A DNA stretch of 64,000 nt from Paenibacillus glycanilyticus NBRC 16618 (GCF_004000805.1 NZ_BILY01000016.1:1-64000); one strand, 5' to 3'. Positions 43,940 through 51,359 are shown, counted from the first letter of the stretch. Notes: generated by a model from the sequence alone, not told the origin. Numbers and translations are program-made.

Positions 43940-44524
43940 ATGTGTCCCCGTACCAAAGAACAAAATGAGCAGATACGTTTACAGCGCAGAGAACAGATTC
44001 TGGACGTAGCCGCTCGCTCCTACTTCCGCACGGGCGGCAGCTTTGATATTCGGGACGTCGCCCGCGAGGCGGGGCTTGGTTACGGCACCGTATACCATTA
44101 TTATCCCAACCGGCATTTGTTAATAGAAGATGTGTTAGAAAGCGGCTTCGAGCGATGCGAGCAAGTAACAGCAGAGTGGAAAAACAACAGCGGCAGCTCT
44201 CGGGATGACCGCCAGTTATTGGCGTATTGCATAGCACTGCTTCGGCTGTGGCAGTCGGACGCCCGCGCCTATCTCGTCTATAAAATGGCGTCGGAACATT
44301 ATGCTGGCTTGCCTGAAAAAGATCGGCAGCTCGCCAAAAGAAATTTTATGGAACGGCTGTACGTTCCACTCCAATCAATCGCCCAATGCGAAGACGACAG
44401 CGTTGACCATATGCTCGCCGTGCTGGTCGGTTGCTGCGGGATGCACTACTATTCGGGCAATTCCGGCCTGGACGTTGATCGAATCGCCCTACTCGCTATG
44501 CAAGCTATTACGAAGGAGTCCTGA
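43940..44524 (+). CDS. TetR/AcrR-family transcriptional regulator
   Basis: A 194-residue regulator with N-terminal helix-turn-helix FDIRDVAREAGLGYGTVYHY followed by the typical YPNRHLLIEDVLES. The C-terminal ligand domain is not distinctive. AAGGAGGG lies ten bases before the ATG. The map-like gene begins seven bases after its stop codon, so both are co-transcribed and probably share regulation. The ligand is unknown. Confidence 0.87.
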   Translation: MCPRTKEQNEQIRLQRREQILDVAARSYFRTGGSFDIRDVAREAGLGYGTVYHYYPNRHLLIEDVLESGFERCEQVTAEWKNNSGSSRDDRQLLAYCIALLRLWQSDARAYLVYKMASEHYAGLPEKDRQLAKRNFMERLYVPLQSIAQCEDDSVDHMLAVLVGCCGMHYYSGNSGLDVDRIALLAMQAITKES

Positions 44525-44531
44525 TACGAAC

Positions 44532-45278
44532 ATGGTCATTTTAAAAAGCATGCATGAAATCGAGGCTATCCGCAAGGCATGCCAAGTGGTGGCTGAGTGC
44601 CATCGTACAATTGCCCCGCTTATCAAACCGGGTATTACCACCAACGAGATTGAGCGCATATTCGAGGAAATTATGCGGAAGCACGGCGCAAGGCCCTACC
44701 AAAAAGGCTATAAAGGCTATCCGTACGCGACCTGTGCCTCCGCGAACGATGTGATCGCGCATGGCTTCCCTAGCAATAAACCGCTTGAGGAAGGCGATAT
44801 TGTCACGATCGACACGGTCGCTGAGCTCGATGGCTGGCTCGGCGATTCGGCCTGGAGTTACGCGGTCGGGCAAATCTCCCCGATAGCCGAGAAGTTGATG
44901 CGTGTCACGAAGGAATGCCTTGACCTGGGCATCGAGCAGGCGCTGCCAGGCAATCGGCTCGGCGACGTGACGAGCGCGATTCAGCGGCATGCGGAATCAC
45001 ACGGTTTCGGCGTCGTGCGCGACCTACTCGCCCATGGTATCGGCCGTAACCTGCACGAGGAGCCGACTTATATGCATGTCGGCAAGCCCGGAAAAGGCCC
45101 CCGTATCAAGGAAGGCATGGTGTTCACGATTGAGCCCATGATCACCGAAGGCACCTACTTGATGACAATCGATTCCGACGGATGGACCGCTCGAACGTTG
45201 GACCATAAGCTTGCCGCTCAATACGAGCATACTATTGCCATTACGGCCGAAGGTCCGCAAATTTTGACTGCGCAATAG
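44532..45278 (+). CDS. map: Methionine aminopeptidase type I
   Basis: A 248-residue type I methionine aminopeptidase, the usual length for the Bacillus enzyme, which removes N-terminal Met from new proteins. Metal ligands are visible: Asp94 in VTIDTVAE, Asp105 in LGDSAWSY, the His in LAHGIGRNLHEEP, Glu in FTIEPMI and Glu in YEHTIAIT. The start at 44532 follows the TetR stop codon by seven bases; the AAGGAG site is about 14 bases away, so translational coupling is likely. Genes for the main enzyme usually sit in the ribosomal protein cluster, so this may be an accessory copy under TetR control. Confidence 0.9.
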   Translation: MVILKSMHEIEAIRKACQVVAECHRTIAPLIKPGITTNEIERIFEEIMRKHGARPYQKGYKGYPYATCASANDVIAHGFPSNKPLEEGDIVTIDTVAELDGWLGDSAWSYAVGQISPIAEKLMRVTKECLDLGIEQALPGNRLGDVTSAIQRHAESHGFGVVRDLLAHGIGRNLHEEPTYMHVGKPGKGPRIKEGMVFTIEPMITEGTYLMTIDSDGWTARTLDHKLAAQYEHTIAITAEGPQILTAQ

Positions 45279-45290
45279 AAAACAAAAAAA

Positions 45291-45307
45291 GCCGCGATTT
45301 ACGCGGC
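45291..45307 (-). terminator. Rho-independent terminator
   Basis: GCCGCG and CGCGGC with a five-base loop are followed on the minus strand by seven Ts. It ends the cwlJ transcript; for the plus-strand map gene it has no T run. Confidence 0.85.
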
Positions 45308-45339
45308 CTAAATGAGATTAAGAATTCCTTATGAGCTAA

Positions 45340-45780
45340 TTACGTATTATATATATTTTCGCATTCCTTCACGGTAGGTTGATAGAAGCAATGCTTCTTC
45401 CAGCGTCCTACGAGCGGCTGATCGTACCAGGTATCCGGGCATGGTCCGGGATTCTCGAACGATCCCGGACGGAAATACCATAGGGAGAATTCTCCCGGCC
45501 AATTCCGCTCCCCATTCACTGCCCGTTGCGCCAGACGGCGTTCCCTGTCCCTCGCACCCTGATAGTACAAACTATGCTGCAATGCTTCGAATGCATGAGG
45601 CTGCTCAATCATTTGGGGAATTGTCCGGATATTTTTAAAATCGGAGCAATTTCCTCTTATACGGTTAATGCCGACATTTCCAACAAGCAGCATGCCCATT
45701 TCGCCTTCGGTCTCAGCTTCAGCGCGGAGTAACCTTGCCAACATATCGATATCGCGACTCCTGGCTTTTACAACTGCCAT
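45340..45780 (-). CDS. cwlJ: Spore cortex-lytic cell wall hydrolase (CwlJ/SleB type)
   Basis: A 146-residue hydrolase_2-family protein with no signal peptide or peptidoglycan-binding domain, which fits CwlJ (about 142 residues) rather than SleB. The catalytic Glu lies in LARLLRAEAETEGEMG, and LLVGNVGINRI, LYYQGARDRERRLAQRA and NWPGEFSLWYFRP are typical. It would break the cortex during germination. It is a single gene between map and the small-gene region, and ends with a strong terminator. The gene gerQ is not next to it here. Confidence 0.88.
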   Translation of the reverse strand: MAVVKARSRDIDMLARLLRAEAETEGEMGMLLVGNVGINRIRGNCSDFKNIRTIPQMIEQPHAFEALQHSLYYQGARDRERRLAQRAVNGERNWPGEFSLWYFRPGSFENPGPCPDTWYDQPLVGRWKKHCFYQPTVKECENIYNT

Positions 45781-45863
45781 TGACTCACCTCTTTAGCTTT
45801 CTAGACTCATCATATTATAGGCAAAGCGGAAGTGTTACTCGGACCACAGAAGAGCTCGATAAT

Positions 45864-45904
45864 AAAACAAATCAGATTGCATGATTTGCAGTCTGATTTG
45901 TTTT
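45864..45904. terminator. Terminator-like hairpin without adjacent gene
   Basis: AAAACAAATCAGA pairs with TCTGATTTGTTTT around a 15-nt loop. The surrounding gap 45781-46162 contains no convincing gene; the hairpin may stop transcripts from the minus-strand small membrane protein gene at 46163. Confidence 0.65.
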
Positions 45905-46095
45905 GTGAGTGACAGTTACGAGTGAGCCTAAAACATGCTGAATCCAAGACAATTTATAGCTGCTACTGAGACTTCATATATACAATTGAGATATTCAGTG
46001 TTTTTATAGATACTATTGAGACCAGATCCTTTATCTACAGTTTGCCAATGAAGGATTACCTTTGAGCACGATCTGCTGCCATTTTGTTGTTTTGA

Positions 46096-46114
46096 ACTAA
46101 TGTTCCCAGTTAGT
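46096..46114. repeat. Repeat arm, GTTCCCAGTTAG family
   Basis: ACTAATGTTCCCAGTTAGT is one copy of the right-arm motif found at five places in this region (also 46814, 47651, a variant at 48186 and a disrupted copy at 48621). Confidence 0.7.
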
Positions 46115-46162
46115 GCAAGAGGCAACAAATTAGGCAATCTGTGTATGACTTCATAAATAATC

Positions 46163-46366
46163 TCATATAAACTGATAAGCAATTACAATAATTAAACTTA
46201 GAATAATAAGTAAGACACCACCAATCCTCGTTATCAAAATATAACGATCAGAAGGTTCGGTCGCATCATTTGACTTCCAGCTCTCTTTTATTGTCCAAAT
46301 GACATCAGGTTTTATGGTCATTAATAATCCAACAGAGAGAATGATAAGAAATTGAATGTAAACCAA
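46163..46366 (-). CDS. Small membrane protein, DUF6199-like
   Basis: A 67-residue protein with two membrane helices (FLIILSVGLLMTI; IGGVLLIILSLIIVIAYQF) joined by a charged loop holding WTIKESWKSNDATEPSDRY. The start is a TTG at 46366 with GGGAGGG nine bases upstream. The loop resembles the end of the 238-residue protein at 42921-43637, suggesting related families. Function unknown. Confidence 0.6.
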   Translation of the reverse strand: MVYIQFLIILSVGLLMTIKPDVIWTIKESWKSNDATEPSDRYILITRIGGVLLIILSLIIVIAYQFI

Positions 46367-46489
46367 TTCAGTGTTTCCCTCCCATGTCGATCAAAACAAC
46401 TATAAGTTTCTCATCGCTCGAAGTAATAAACAAGTTAATAATTTTTATAACCACTTAGCACCATTAAACAATCCTGCCCTTTAATTCAA

Positions 46490-46519
46490 AAAAACAACAG
46501 CCTAGGCCGCTGTTTTTTT
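46490..46519. terminator. Bidirectional hairpin in a repeat module
   Basis: AACAGC and GCTGTT form a short stem flanked by A7 and T7 runs. The left side carries CTGCCCTTTAATTCA, the left-arm motif of the local repeat modules. It lies 19 bp after the 40-residue membrane protein gene and can terminate it. Confidence 0.65.
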
Positions 46520-46537
46520 GAACTAAAATAGTCCGGG

Positions 46538-46660
46538 TTATCCTATTAAATGCTGAAATACCTGTAGGAGGAATACTTTAGATATCAATATTAATAATAC
46601 AGCAGCTATCCCAATAAAGAATCCAATAAATGAAACAACTACAAGTTTAAGTTTGTTCAT
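46538..46660 (-). CDS. Tiny membrane protein (40 residues)
   Basis: A short ORF starting with ATG at 46660 (MNKLKLVVVSFIGFFIGIAA), with GGAG nine bases upstream. It encodes a positively charged start followed by one long hydrophobic helix and ends QVFQHLIG. A bidirectional terminator follows. Composition and ribosome site favour a real gene, perhaps a small membrane regulator or toxin-like peptide, but nothing identifies it. Confidence 0.5.
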   Translation of the reverse strand: MNKLKLVVVSFIGFFIGIAAVLLILISKVFLLQVFQHLIG

Positions 46661-46750
46661 GATTTATACTCCACTTCATGATAATGCTTTTGCTCTACAA
46701 ATTTACCATGAATGAAGTACCATCCCAATACTACAATTTGTTCCTGTAAC

Positions 46751-46837
46751 CTGCCCATTAGTTCAGCAAAAAGCAGCCGATCTTTATATACCGGCTGCTA
46801 CCGTGTTGTTGAGCTATAGTTCCCAGTTAGGGCAGTA
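46751..46837. repeat. Complete repeat module with GCAGCC hairpin
   Basis: Left arm CTGCCCATTAGTTCAGC, then hairpin AGCAGCCG / CGGCTGCT (46772-46779 and 46792-46799), then right arm CTATAGTTCCCAGTTAG at 46814-46830. This is the best preserved example of the module in the window. The gap 46661-46933 shows no gene. Confidence 0.7.
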
Positions 46838-46933
46838 ACCCTTAACGAATTTTTAACTGTTATTGAAGGTGATTCGTCCAACACCATTGAAATATTCACT
46901 TAATCAATAATATGGCATTTAAGGAGAAGACAT

Positions 46934-47563
46934 ATGAGTGAATTTACTGCAGGCAATCTTGTTTTGAATTATCATAAAAAAGTTGTAGAAGCCTCCAATC
47001 CCTTGATTATAAAACCGATTAATGATAATTGGAGCGTGTTCTTTACAAAGGACACCGAGGTTAGTGATATCTATCCTGCTGATGTAATGAACATAACCTC
47101 TGAAGTACCAGTACTCTATTTTTATAATTTCGAAGACCATGGTTGGGGCTTTACTATCCTGTATCAGAATAAGGTTCAATCTATTTTCGATTTTTCATAT
47201 GAGAATGACGAAATAGCATTACAGAATTATGTACAAGAACGGTTTCCTGATAAAGAATCCATTGAATTGCTCTATGTGAATCCTGATTCAGACGCTTTTC
47301 GGGAGAAAATGATCGAGGAATTCTATAAAGAAAATAGCAAGGTAGACCAATTAAAAAAACTTATTGAGCATCTGGATGTGGATACTTTTGCATTGTTTGA
47401 TTTTGAAGCAAATAAAATTGATAAATTGAAAGAAATCTTCAGTATTGAGTCATTGGAAAGTCTCCAAGACCGTTATAGTTTTATTGATAACTTCAAAACA
47501 ATTATCGATATCCAGGAAATGAGTTGGATTCGTGCTGACCGTATAGAGAATCTGTTGGAATAG
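46934..47563 (+). CDS. Hypothetical protein, 209 residues
   Basis: A soluble acidic protein. AAGGAGAAG lies close before the ATG, so the gene is very likely real. The N-terminal half is mixed (VLYFYNFEDHGWGFTILYQN) and the C-terminal half helical (KVDQLKKLIEHLDVDTFALF). AT-rich codon use matches the neighbouring small genes and differs from the flanking core genes. It resembles single-domain immunity-type or SMI1-like proteins in style only. I do not recognise a family. Confidence 0.6.
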   Translation: MSEFTAGNLVLNYHKKVVEASNPLIIKPINDNWSVFFTKDTEVSDIYPADVMNITSEVPVLYFYNFEDHGWGFTILYQNKVQSIFDFSYENDEIALQNYVQERFPDKESIELLYVNPDSDAFREKMIEEFYKENSKVDQLKKLIEHLDVDTFALFDFEANKIDKLKEIFSIESLESLQDRYSFIDNFKTIIDIQEMSWIRADRIENLLE

Positions 47564-47601
47564 AAGTTAGAAATTGTCGTCTTTGTCATTATGTTACGCA
47601 G

Positions 47602-47667
47602 GCCACTTGTTTTAGCTTGTAATAATGGTAAGCAAGTGGCTCTTGCTAGACTAGCGTTCCCAGTTAG
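47602..47667. repeat. Repeat module with GCCACTTG hairpin
   Basis: Hairpin arms GCCACTTG (47602-47609) and CAAGTGGC (47633-47640), then right arm CTAGCGTTCCCAGTTAG (47651-47667). The stop codon of the next minus-strand gene lies inside the right arm. Confidence 0.7.
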
Positions 47668-48128
47668 CTCAATAACTTATTTAACTGAGCGTAGTACTCT
47701 TCTTGATTAAATGTCATGCTTGGAAAATTGGCCAACCAATCTACTCTTGTTCCTATACACTCGTAGCCCTTGATTAATTCCTCTCTAATACTTCTGTCCA
47801 ACCCAATTCTGTTCCACTTTATGAGATTGCCTTCTTTTACAACCTCTACAACAACCAAAGTACACCATAGGTCACAGTCATCTGGACACATTAATATTGG
47901 CAGCATTACAATTTGTTCCGATGATGTATAGCGATTTAAGACAAGGGACTTTTCCCTTGGTTCATCTATCCAATCTAAAATAGTGGGGATCAAGCCTTCG
48001 TAATCCCCCTCTGGATTCCTAGATTGAAGTATCGAGTCAAGAGGCATCCCGTCAACTACTATACAATAATGGTCATTGTCACAATATTTACTTTTCATTT
48101 TTATTACTTCCATTTTGTTCTGTTCCAA
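47664..48128 (-). CDS. Hypothetical protein, 154 residues
   Basis: A soluble protein containing KYCDNDHYCIVVDGMPLDS, LIPTILDWIDEP and MCPDDCDLWCTLVVVEV. The start may be the TTG at 48128, which has AGGTATAGG upstream, or an internal ATG. Its size, isolated position and AT-rich composition recall immunity proteins of contact-dependent or polymorphic toxin systems, but no toxin gene is near and no family is recognised. Confidence 0.55.
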   Translation of the reverse strand: MEQNKMEVIKMKSKYCDNDHYCIVVDGMPLDSILQSRNPEGDYEGLIPTILDWIDEPREKSLVLNRYTSSEQIVMLPILMCPDDCDLWCTLVVVEVVKEGNLIKWNRIGLDRSIREELIKGYECIGTRVDWLANFPSMTFNQEEYYAQLNKLLS

Positions 48129-48164
48129 ACCTATACCTCACTTTTAACAACTTATCCTCTTATC

Positions 48165-48291
48165 AGCTGCTGTATTACTATTCTGAACTAACGTTCACCG
48201 TTAGTTGAACGTTCGACTAATGAATTTATCTCGTCAGCCAAGTTTAATACTTGTCTCGCAACCTGCCCTAGCTCCAGGGGACACAGCAGCT
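48165..48291. repeat. Repeat module with long-range inverted arms
   Basis: AGCTGCTGT (48165-48173) pairs with ACAGCAGCT (48283-48291). Between them lie a perfect small hairpin AACTAACG / CGTTAGTT (48186-48206) and CTGCCCTAGCT, both versions of the family arms. The order of arms is reversed compared with the module at 46751. Confidence 0.6.
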
Positions 48292-48295
48292 ATCA

Positions 48296-48487
48296 TCACT
48301 TTAATCTTGATTTAATAAATAAAAGAATTAGCAATATAAGAGCATACTTTCCCCACGTTACTTTAAATTTAGCACTTTCTAGTATCGTGGTTGGGGCATG
48401 GAAAATTGCAAGATATAAGATAATTATTATAAGAACAATAATTGCAAAGTTTAAGACTTTTTTAAATAAGTTCAAACTTTTCACCAA
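48296..48487 (-). CDS. Small membrane protein, 63 residues
   Basis: A very hydrophobic protein with two helices (VLNFAIIVLIIIILYLAIF; YALILLILLFI) joined by a short polar loop and ending in Lys-Ser-Arg-Leu-Lys. The ribosome site is weak. It is AT-rich like its neighbours. Function unknown. Confidence 0.45.
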   Translation of the reverse strand: MVKSLNLFKKVLNFAIIVLIIIILYLAIFHAPTTILESAKFKVTWGKYALILLILLFIKSRLK

Positions 48488-48548
48488 CCCATTATCTTAA
48501 GAATGTCTATTTTTCACCAATCTACATTTAGATATTATACAGGAAATG

Positions 48549-48630
48549 GAACTAAACTGCCCTTTAAACGTAATAAAGCTGCCGATCATGTTCCAGCAGC
48601 TTAATCAGTTTAACTATTCAACTATCGTGT
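48549..48630. repeat. Repeat module interrupted by the orphan IS110 end
   Basis: Left arm GAACTAAACTGCCCTTTAA, hairpin AAGCTGC / GCAGCTT (48576-48582 and 48596-48602), then the start of the right arm CAACTATCGT. The expected CCCCGTTAG end is replaced at about 48630 by the IS110 left end. Confidence 0.65.
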
Positions 48631-48895
48631 CCCGTTCGTATTATGAGGTCACCAGAACTTACTGGTCGACCTCATTTTTGTTGGGGCGTAAACTTACGGA
48701 TAGGCTGGGCAGGACGTTCGTTTCCTGGGAGGCTGATCCCGTGAGCTATACTGTCCGCCCCCTACTCGTAGAGATCATGTTTAGGCTGGTTGGGACTTAG
48801 ATCCCGAATAACAAGCGATGCTGTGAGTCTGTGAGGTAAGGGGTTGCCAGCTAATACACTAGTAAAGGATAGTTGAATGAAGGTACTGGTATTTG
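48631..48895 (+). mobile_element. Orphan IS110-family left end (relic)
   Basis: A 265-bp segment aligning from its first base (CCCGTTCGTATTATGAGGTC) with the left end of the complete element at 49704, up to the place where the transposase would start. No transposase follows; the next sequence is the 3' end of an unrelated minus-strand gene. The stretch 48488-48896 holds no other gene. Confidence 0.75.
48645..48842 (+). ncRNA. Bridge-RNA-like structured segment of the orphan IS110 end
   Basis: Hairpin 1 (GAGGTCACCAG with CTGGTCGACCTC) is followed by T5. A second structure is closed by GGGGCG / CGCCCC (48683-48688 and 48755-48760). A third domain contains TTTAGGCTGGTTGGGAC and ATCCCG. Stems differ from those in the complete copy by compensating changes. 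The loop at 48717-48729 (TTCGTTTCCTGGG) resembles its own left flank (TCGTGTCC). Transcription is not shown. Confidence 0.55.
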
Positions 48896-48896
48896 A

Positions 48897-49586
48897 TTAA
48901 CCACTCGATAACGAAACTTGGCGGACTAACTCGCCTTTTTTGTTAAAAAGAGCAACTTCCTTTGAAGATATCCACTGTATTTTGCCAAGGTAAGACACAT
49001 ACGCCCATTCGTTTGGTCGATCATTAAAAACTTCAATGCGAAGTATCTCTTGATTAGTTTTATCGAAGACAATTAAGTAGCCTTTTACAACAGTTACTTC
49101 GTGGACAATGTATAGCCTTGCTTTAAATCTTCTGTCAGGACTTGAAATCGGCTTTCTCCAGAACCACTCATTTTTCATCTCTGCTTTAATTATTTCTTCA
49201 AATGCTATAGCGAATGGAGAAGGATCCCAATTCTTTTCTGATACAATTCTATCTATTCCTTTTCTCAGCAACTCTAATGTTGTTTCTTTTTTTTGGTGAT
49301 CACTCATGGAGAAAAATGAATCTACATTAAATTGCACCTGAGTCGTGCAAACTCCGAGCAAGTCTAATACTCTTGAATCAGTAACTTCATCCACACATTC
49401 AATTAATACTTTCCACGTATCCGCCGTTTTATATTTCTCAAAATTACGTTCATATAGCGAAGCTATACAGCGAATCTCATTCCTAAATTGAACTCTTTTC
49501 TGCTTCCAATTCACTTTATAATCTTCAGGTGATCCATCTCGTTGAGGATAAGGAATATCTAAATCAAATTCTTTTAATGTAGGCAT
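48897..49586 (-). CDS. Hypothetical protein, 229 residues
   Basis: A soluble protein with a helical N-terminal half (YKVNWKQKRVQFRNEIRCIA) and a beta-rich C-terminal half (RFKARLYIVHEVTVVKGYLI; WAYVSYLGKIQWISSKEVAL). AGAGGTAAC lies just before the ATG at 49586, so the gene is likely real. It is flanked on both sides by IS110 left ends, which makes later transfer or rearrangement possible. I do not recognise a family. Confidence 0.6.
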   Translation of the reverse strand: MPTLKEFDLDIPYPQRDGSPEDYKVNWKQKRVQFRNEIRCIASLYERNFEKYKTADTWKVLIECVDEVTDSRVLDLLGVCTTQVQFNVDSFFSMSDHQKKETTLELLRKGIDRIVSEKNWDPSPFAIAFEEIIKAEMKNEWFWRKPISSPDRRFKARLYIVHEVTVVKGYLIVFDKTNQEILRIEVFNDRPNEWAYVSYLGKIQWISSKEVALFNKKGELVRQVSLSSG

Positions 49587-49717
49587 TATGTTACCTCTTT
49601 TCCCTGCATAGCCTTGTCTTCATTTATGAAATTGTGTTGATGTTAACTTGATGTGTTCTTATTATTCCCTAAAACGCTGAAACACTATATTCGCACTAAA
49701 CTGCCCGTTCGTATTAT

Positions 49718-49918
49718 GAGGTCACCAGATCTTTCTGGTCGACCTCTTTTTTGTAGGGTCGTAAGATTGCAGTAGCCGGGGATCGAACGTAACTGCCCGT
49801 GGGACTCGGATCCCGTAAGCTATTCTGTTCGTCCCCCCTACTTGTTAAACCATGTTTAGGCTGGTTGGGACATTGATCCCGTATCACATGCGATAGTGTG
49901 GACAACAAGAAGGTTAGG
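49718..49918 (+). ncRNA. Putative IS110 bridge RNA
   Basis: Hairpin 1 (49718-49746) ends in T6. Domain 2 is closed by TAGGG / CCCTA (49754-49758 and 49836-49840) with an inner stem GGGATC / GATCCC (49779-49784 and 49809-49814) around a 24-nt loop. Domain 3 is closed by CTTGTT / AACAAG (49841-49846 and 49904-49909). The loop contains AACTGCCCGT, identical to 49699-49708 across the left junction, as expected for a target-binding guide. The fold is hand-drawn. Confidence 0.6.
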
Positions 49919-49951
49919 GGCTGCCGGTGAATTTACTTTGGGAGTGATGAA

Positions 49952-51156
49952 ATGAATCCTGTCATTGGTGTGGATATTTCTAAGGGAGAGAGTCATGCAC
50001 AAGCCTTTTTAAAACGTGGATTACCTTACGGTAAGGTCTTTTTAAGTTCCAGCATAATCTTGAGGGATTAGCATCCTTTCTTGACTATATTAGAGATGTA
50101 GAGTCTGCTGCTGGAATACGTCCCTCCGTTGTTATGGAGGCTACAGGTCATTATCATAGCCCTGTGGTTCAGTTTCTGGATGAGCACCAGTATATAACCA
50201 TTGTCATTAATCCGTTAATCTCATTTGAAGCCAAAAAAACCAATCTTAGACGGGTAAAGACGGATGCTGCGGATGCCTTTCAGCTCGGAATGCTATTTTA
50301 TAAAGAAGAGTTTGAGCCCATTAAAAAGCGTGGCCAGCATCTCATGAATTTGCGCTATCTCACGCGCCAATACGATTCTTTAACTGGTATGTATGTCCAA
50401 GTGAAACTGCAATTCCAGGCTATACTCGATCAGGTTTTTCCCGAATATCGCGGCGTGTTTGGTGACCTGTATTCTAAGGTTTCACTTAAACTGCTGGCCA
50501 AGTACTCTACATCCAAAGATGTGCTAGAAAGGACTGAGAGCGAAGTTACAGCAGCAATCCAAAGCCTTACTGGACGCGGTCGATCCACTTTATGGTGTCT
50601 GGAACGTGCTCAAATTCTAATGGCTGCAGCAAAGCGTAACCCTTTTAAAGAGACGGCATTCCCAAGTCATTTAATCTCTATTCAGCTACTCATTAAATTA
50701 CTTCTTCAATACCAGGAACATCTAACAGACCTCGTAAAATCGATAGATGCCCTGGCTGAAGAATTGCTCGAATATGATTTAATCCAATCGATTCCCGGCA
50801 TTGGTACTAAGATTGCTGCAACAATCTTAGCAGAGATCGGGGAGATCGATCGGTTCGAACATGCCAAGAAACTAGTAGCTTTCGCTGGTGTCGATCCAAG
50901 TGTTTTTTCTTCAGGCAAATTTGTATCAACCCAAAATAGAATCACGAAACACGGCTCAAGGAGGCTTCGCTCAGCTCTATTTCAAGCCGTGCGATGTGGC
51001 ATTCGTAGTAACCGAAACAAAAAATTAAGAGCGTTCTACGATAAAAAACGTGCTGAGGGAAAGCTGTTCAGGGTAGCCGTAATCGCTTGTGTAAATAAAC
51101 TCATCCACTGGATCTTTGCCATTTTGACTAAGAAAGAATCGTTCCGTTTAGATTAA
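49952..51156 (+). pseudogene. IS110-family DEDD transposase, frameshifted
   Basis: The reconstructed protein has about 401 residues. It starts MNPVIGVDISKGES (ATG 49952, GGAGTGATG upstream). The first frame runs into TAG at 50069-50071, and homologous sequence continues in the -1 frame from AAG at 50044 (KFQHNLEGLASFLDY). The break is at five Ts, 50039-50043; one more T would restore the frame. Catalytic residues are present: Asp in GVDIS, Glu in VVMEATGHY, the Asp pair in KTDAADAF, and the C-terminal Ser region FSSGKF after SIPGIGTKIAATILAEIGEI. Programmed slippage is possible but the site is not a perfect slippery heptamer. Confidence 0.85.
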
Positions 51157-51273
51157 GTAGCAAGCTATAGAAACACATGAAATATCTTCCTGTGCCTAAA
51201 GGGACGGTTATTTGCTATACCCTTTTTTCAGTATAACACCTCGTGAATATGCCATTAATAATTAAATATTGAC

Positions 51274-51295
51274 AAGCTATTAGCTGGAATAGCTT
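51274..51295. other. Hairpin downstream of the IS110 right end
   Basis: AAGCTATT and AATAGCTT form a perfect 8-bp stem with an AGCTGG loop. It may be a remnant of the interrupted repeat module. The gap 51157-51475 holds otherwise only the IS right end and one terminator. Confidence 0.4.
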
Positions 51296-51359
51296 AATGA
51301 TGTTTACGGCACTCTAAATCTTTATCAGGGTTTGTAAATGGCTTTCTGAACGAAAAAAC

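Larger units (their letters stand above)
49704..51222 (+). mobile_element. IS110-family insertion element
   Basis: About 1.5 kb, the usual size. It has a structured noncoding left end of about 250 bp, a DEDD transposase frame and a short right end, with no terminal inverted repeats, as expected for IS110. The right border is uncertain: joining the left flank CACTAAACTG to CCC plus TTTTTTCAG at 51220 rebuilds a sequence like the repeat arm AACTAAACTGCCCTTTAA seen at 48550. That suggests the element sits in a repeat arm with a CC-type core. Confidence 0.75.

Noticed and set aside
44301..44531. Longer version of the methionine aminopeptidase starting at 44301
   Set aside because: It would overlap the TetR gene out of frame; the ATG at 44532 gives the normal enzyme length.
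45928..46182. 84-codon open frame on the minus strand
   Set aside because: No ribosome site or family, unlikely composition, and it overlaps a repeat arm and the start of the small membrane protein gene region.
46081..48300. CRISPR array
   Set aside because: The repeats are few, irregularly spaced and differ in arms and spacers; no cas gene is present.
48546..48800. 84-codon open frame over the orphan IS110 end
   Set aside because: The alignment with the second IS110 copy shows conserved stems rather than codons.
49771..49790. tRNA T-arm-like sequence in the IS110 left end (reverse strand GTTCGATCCCCGGC)
   Set aside because: No acceptor or anticodon stem surrounds it and the orphan copy lacks it; it belongs to the stem and loop of the putative bridge RNA.
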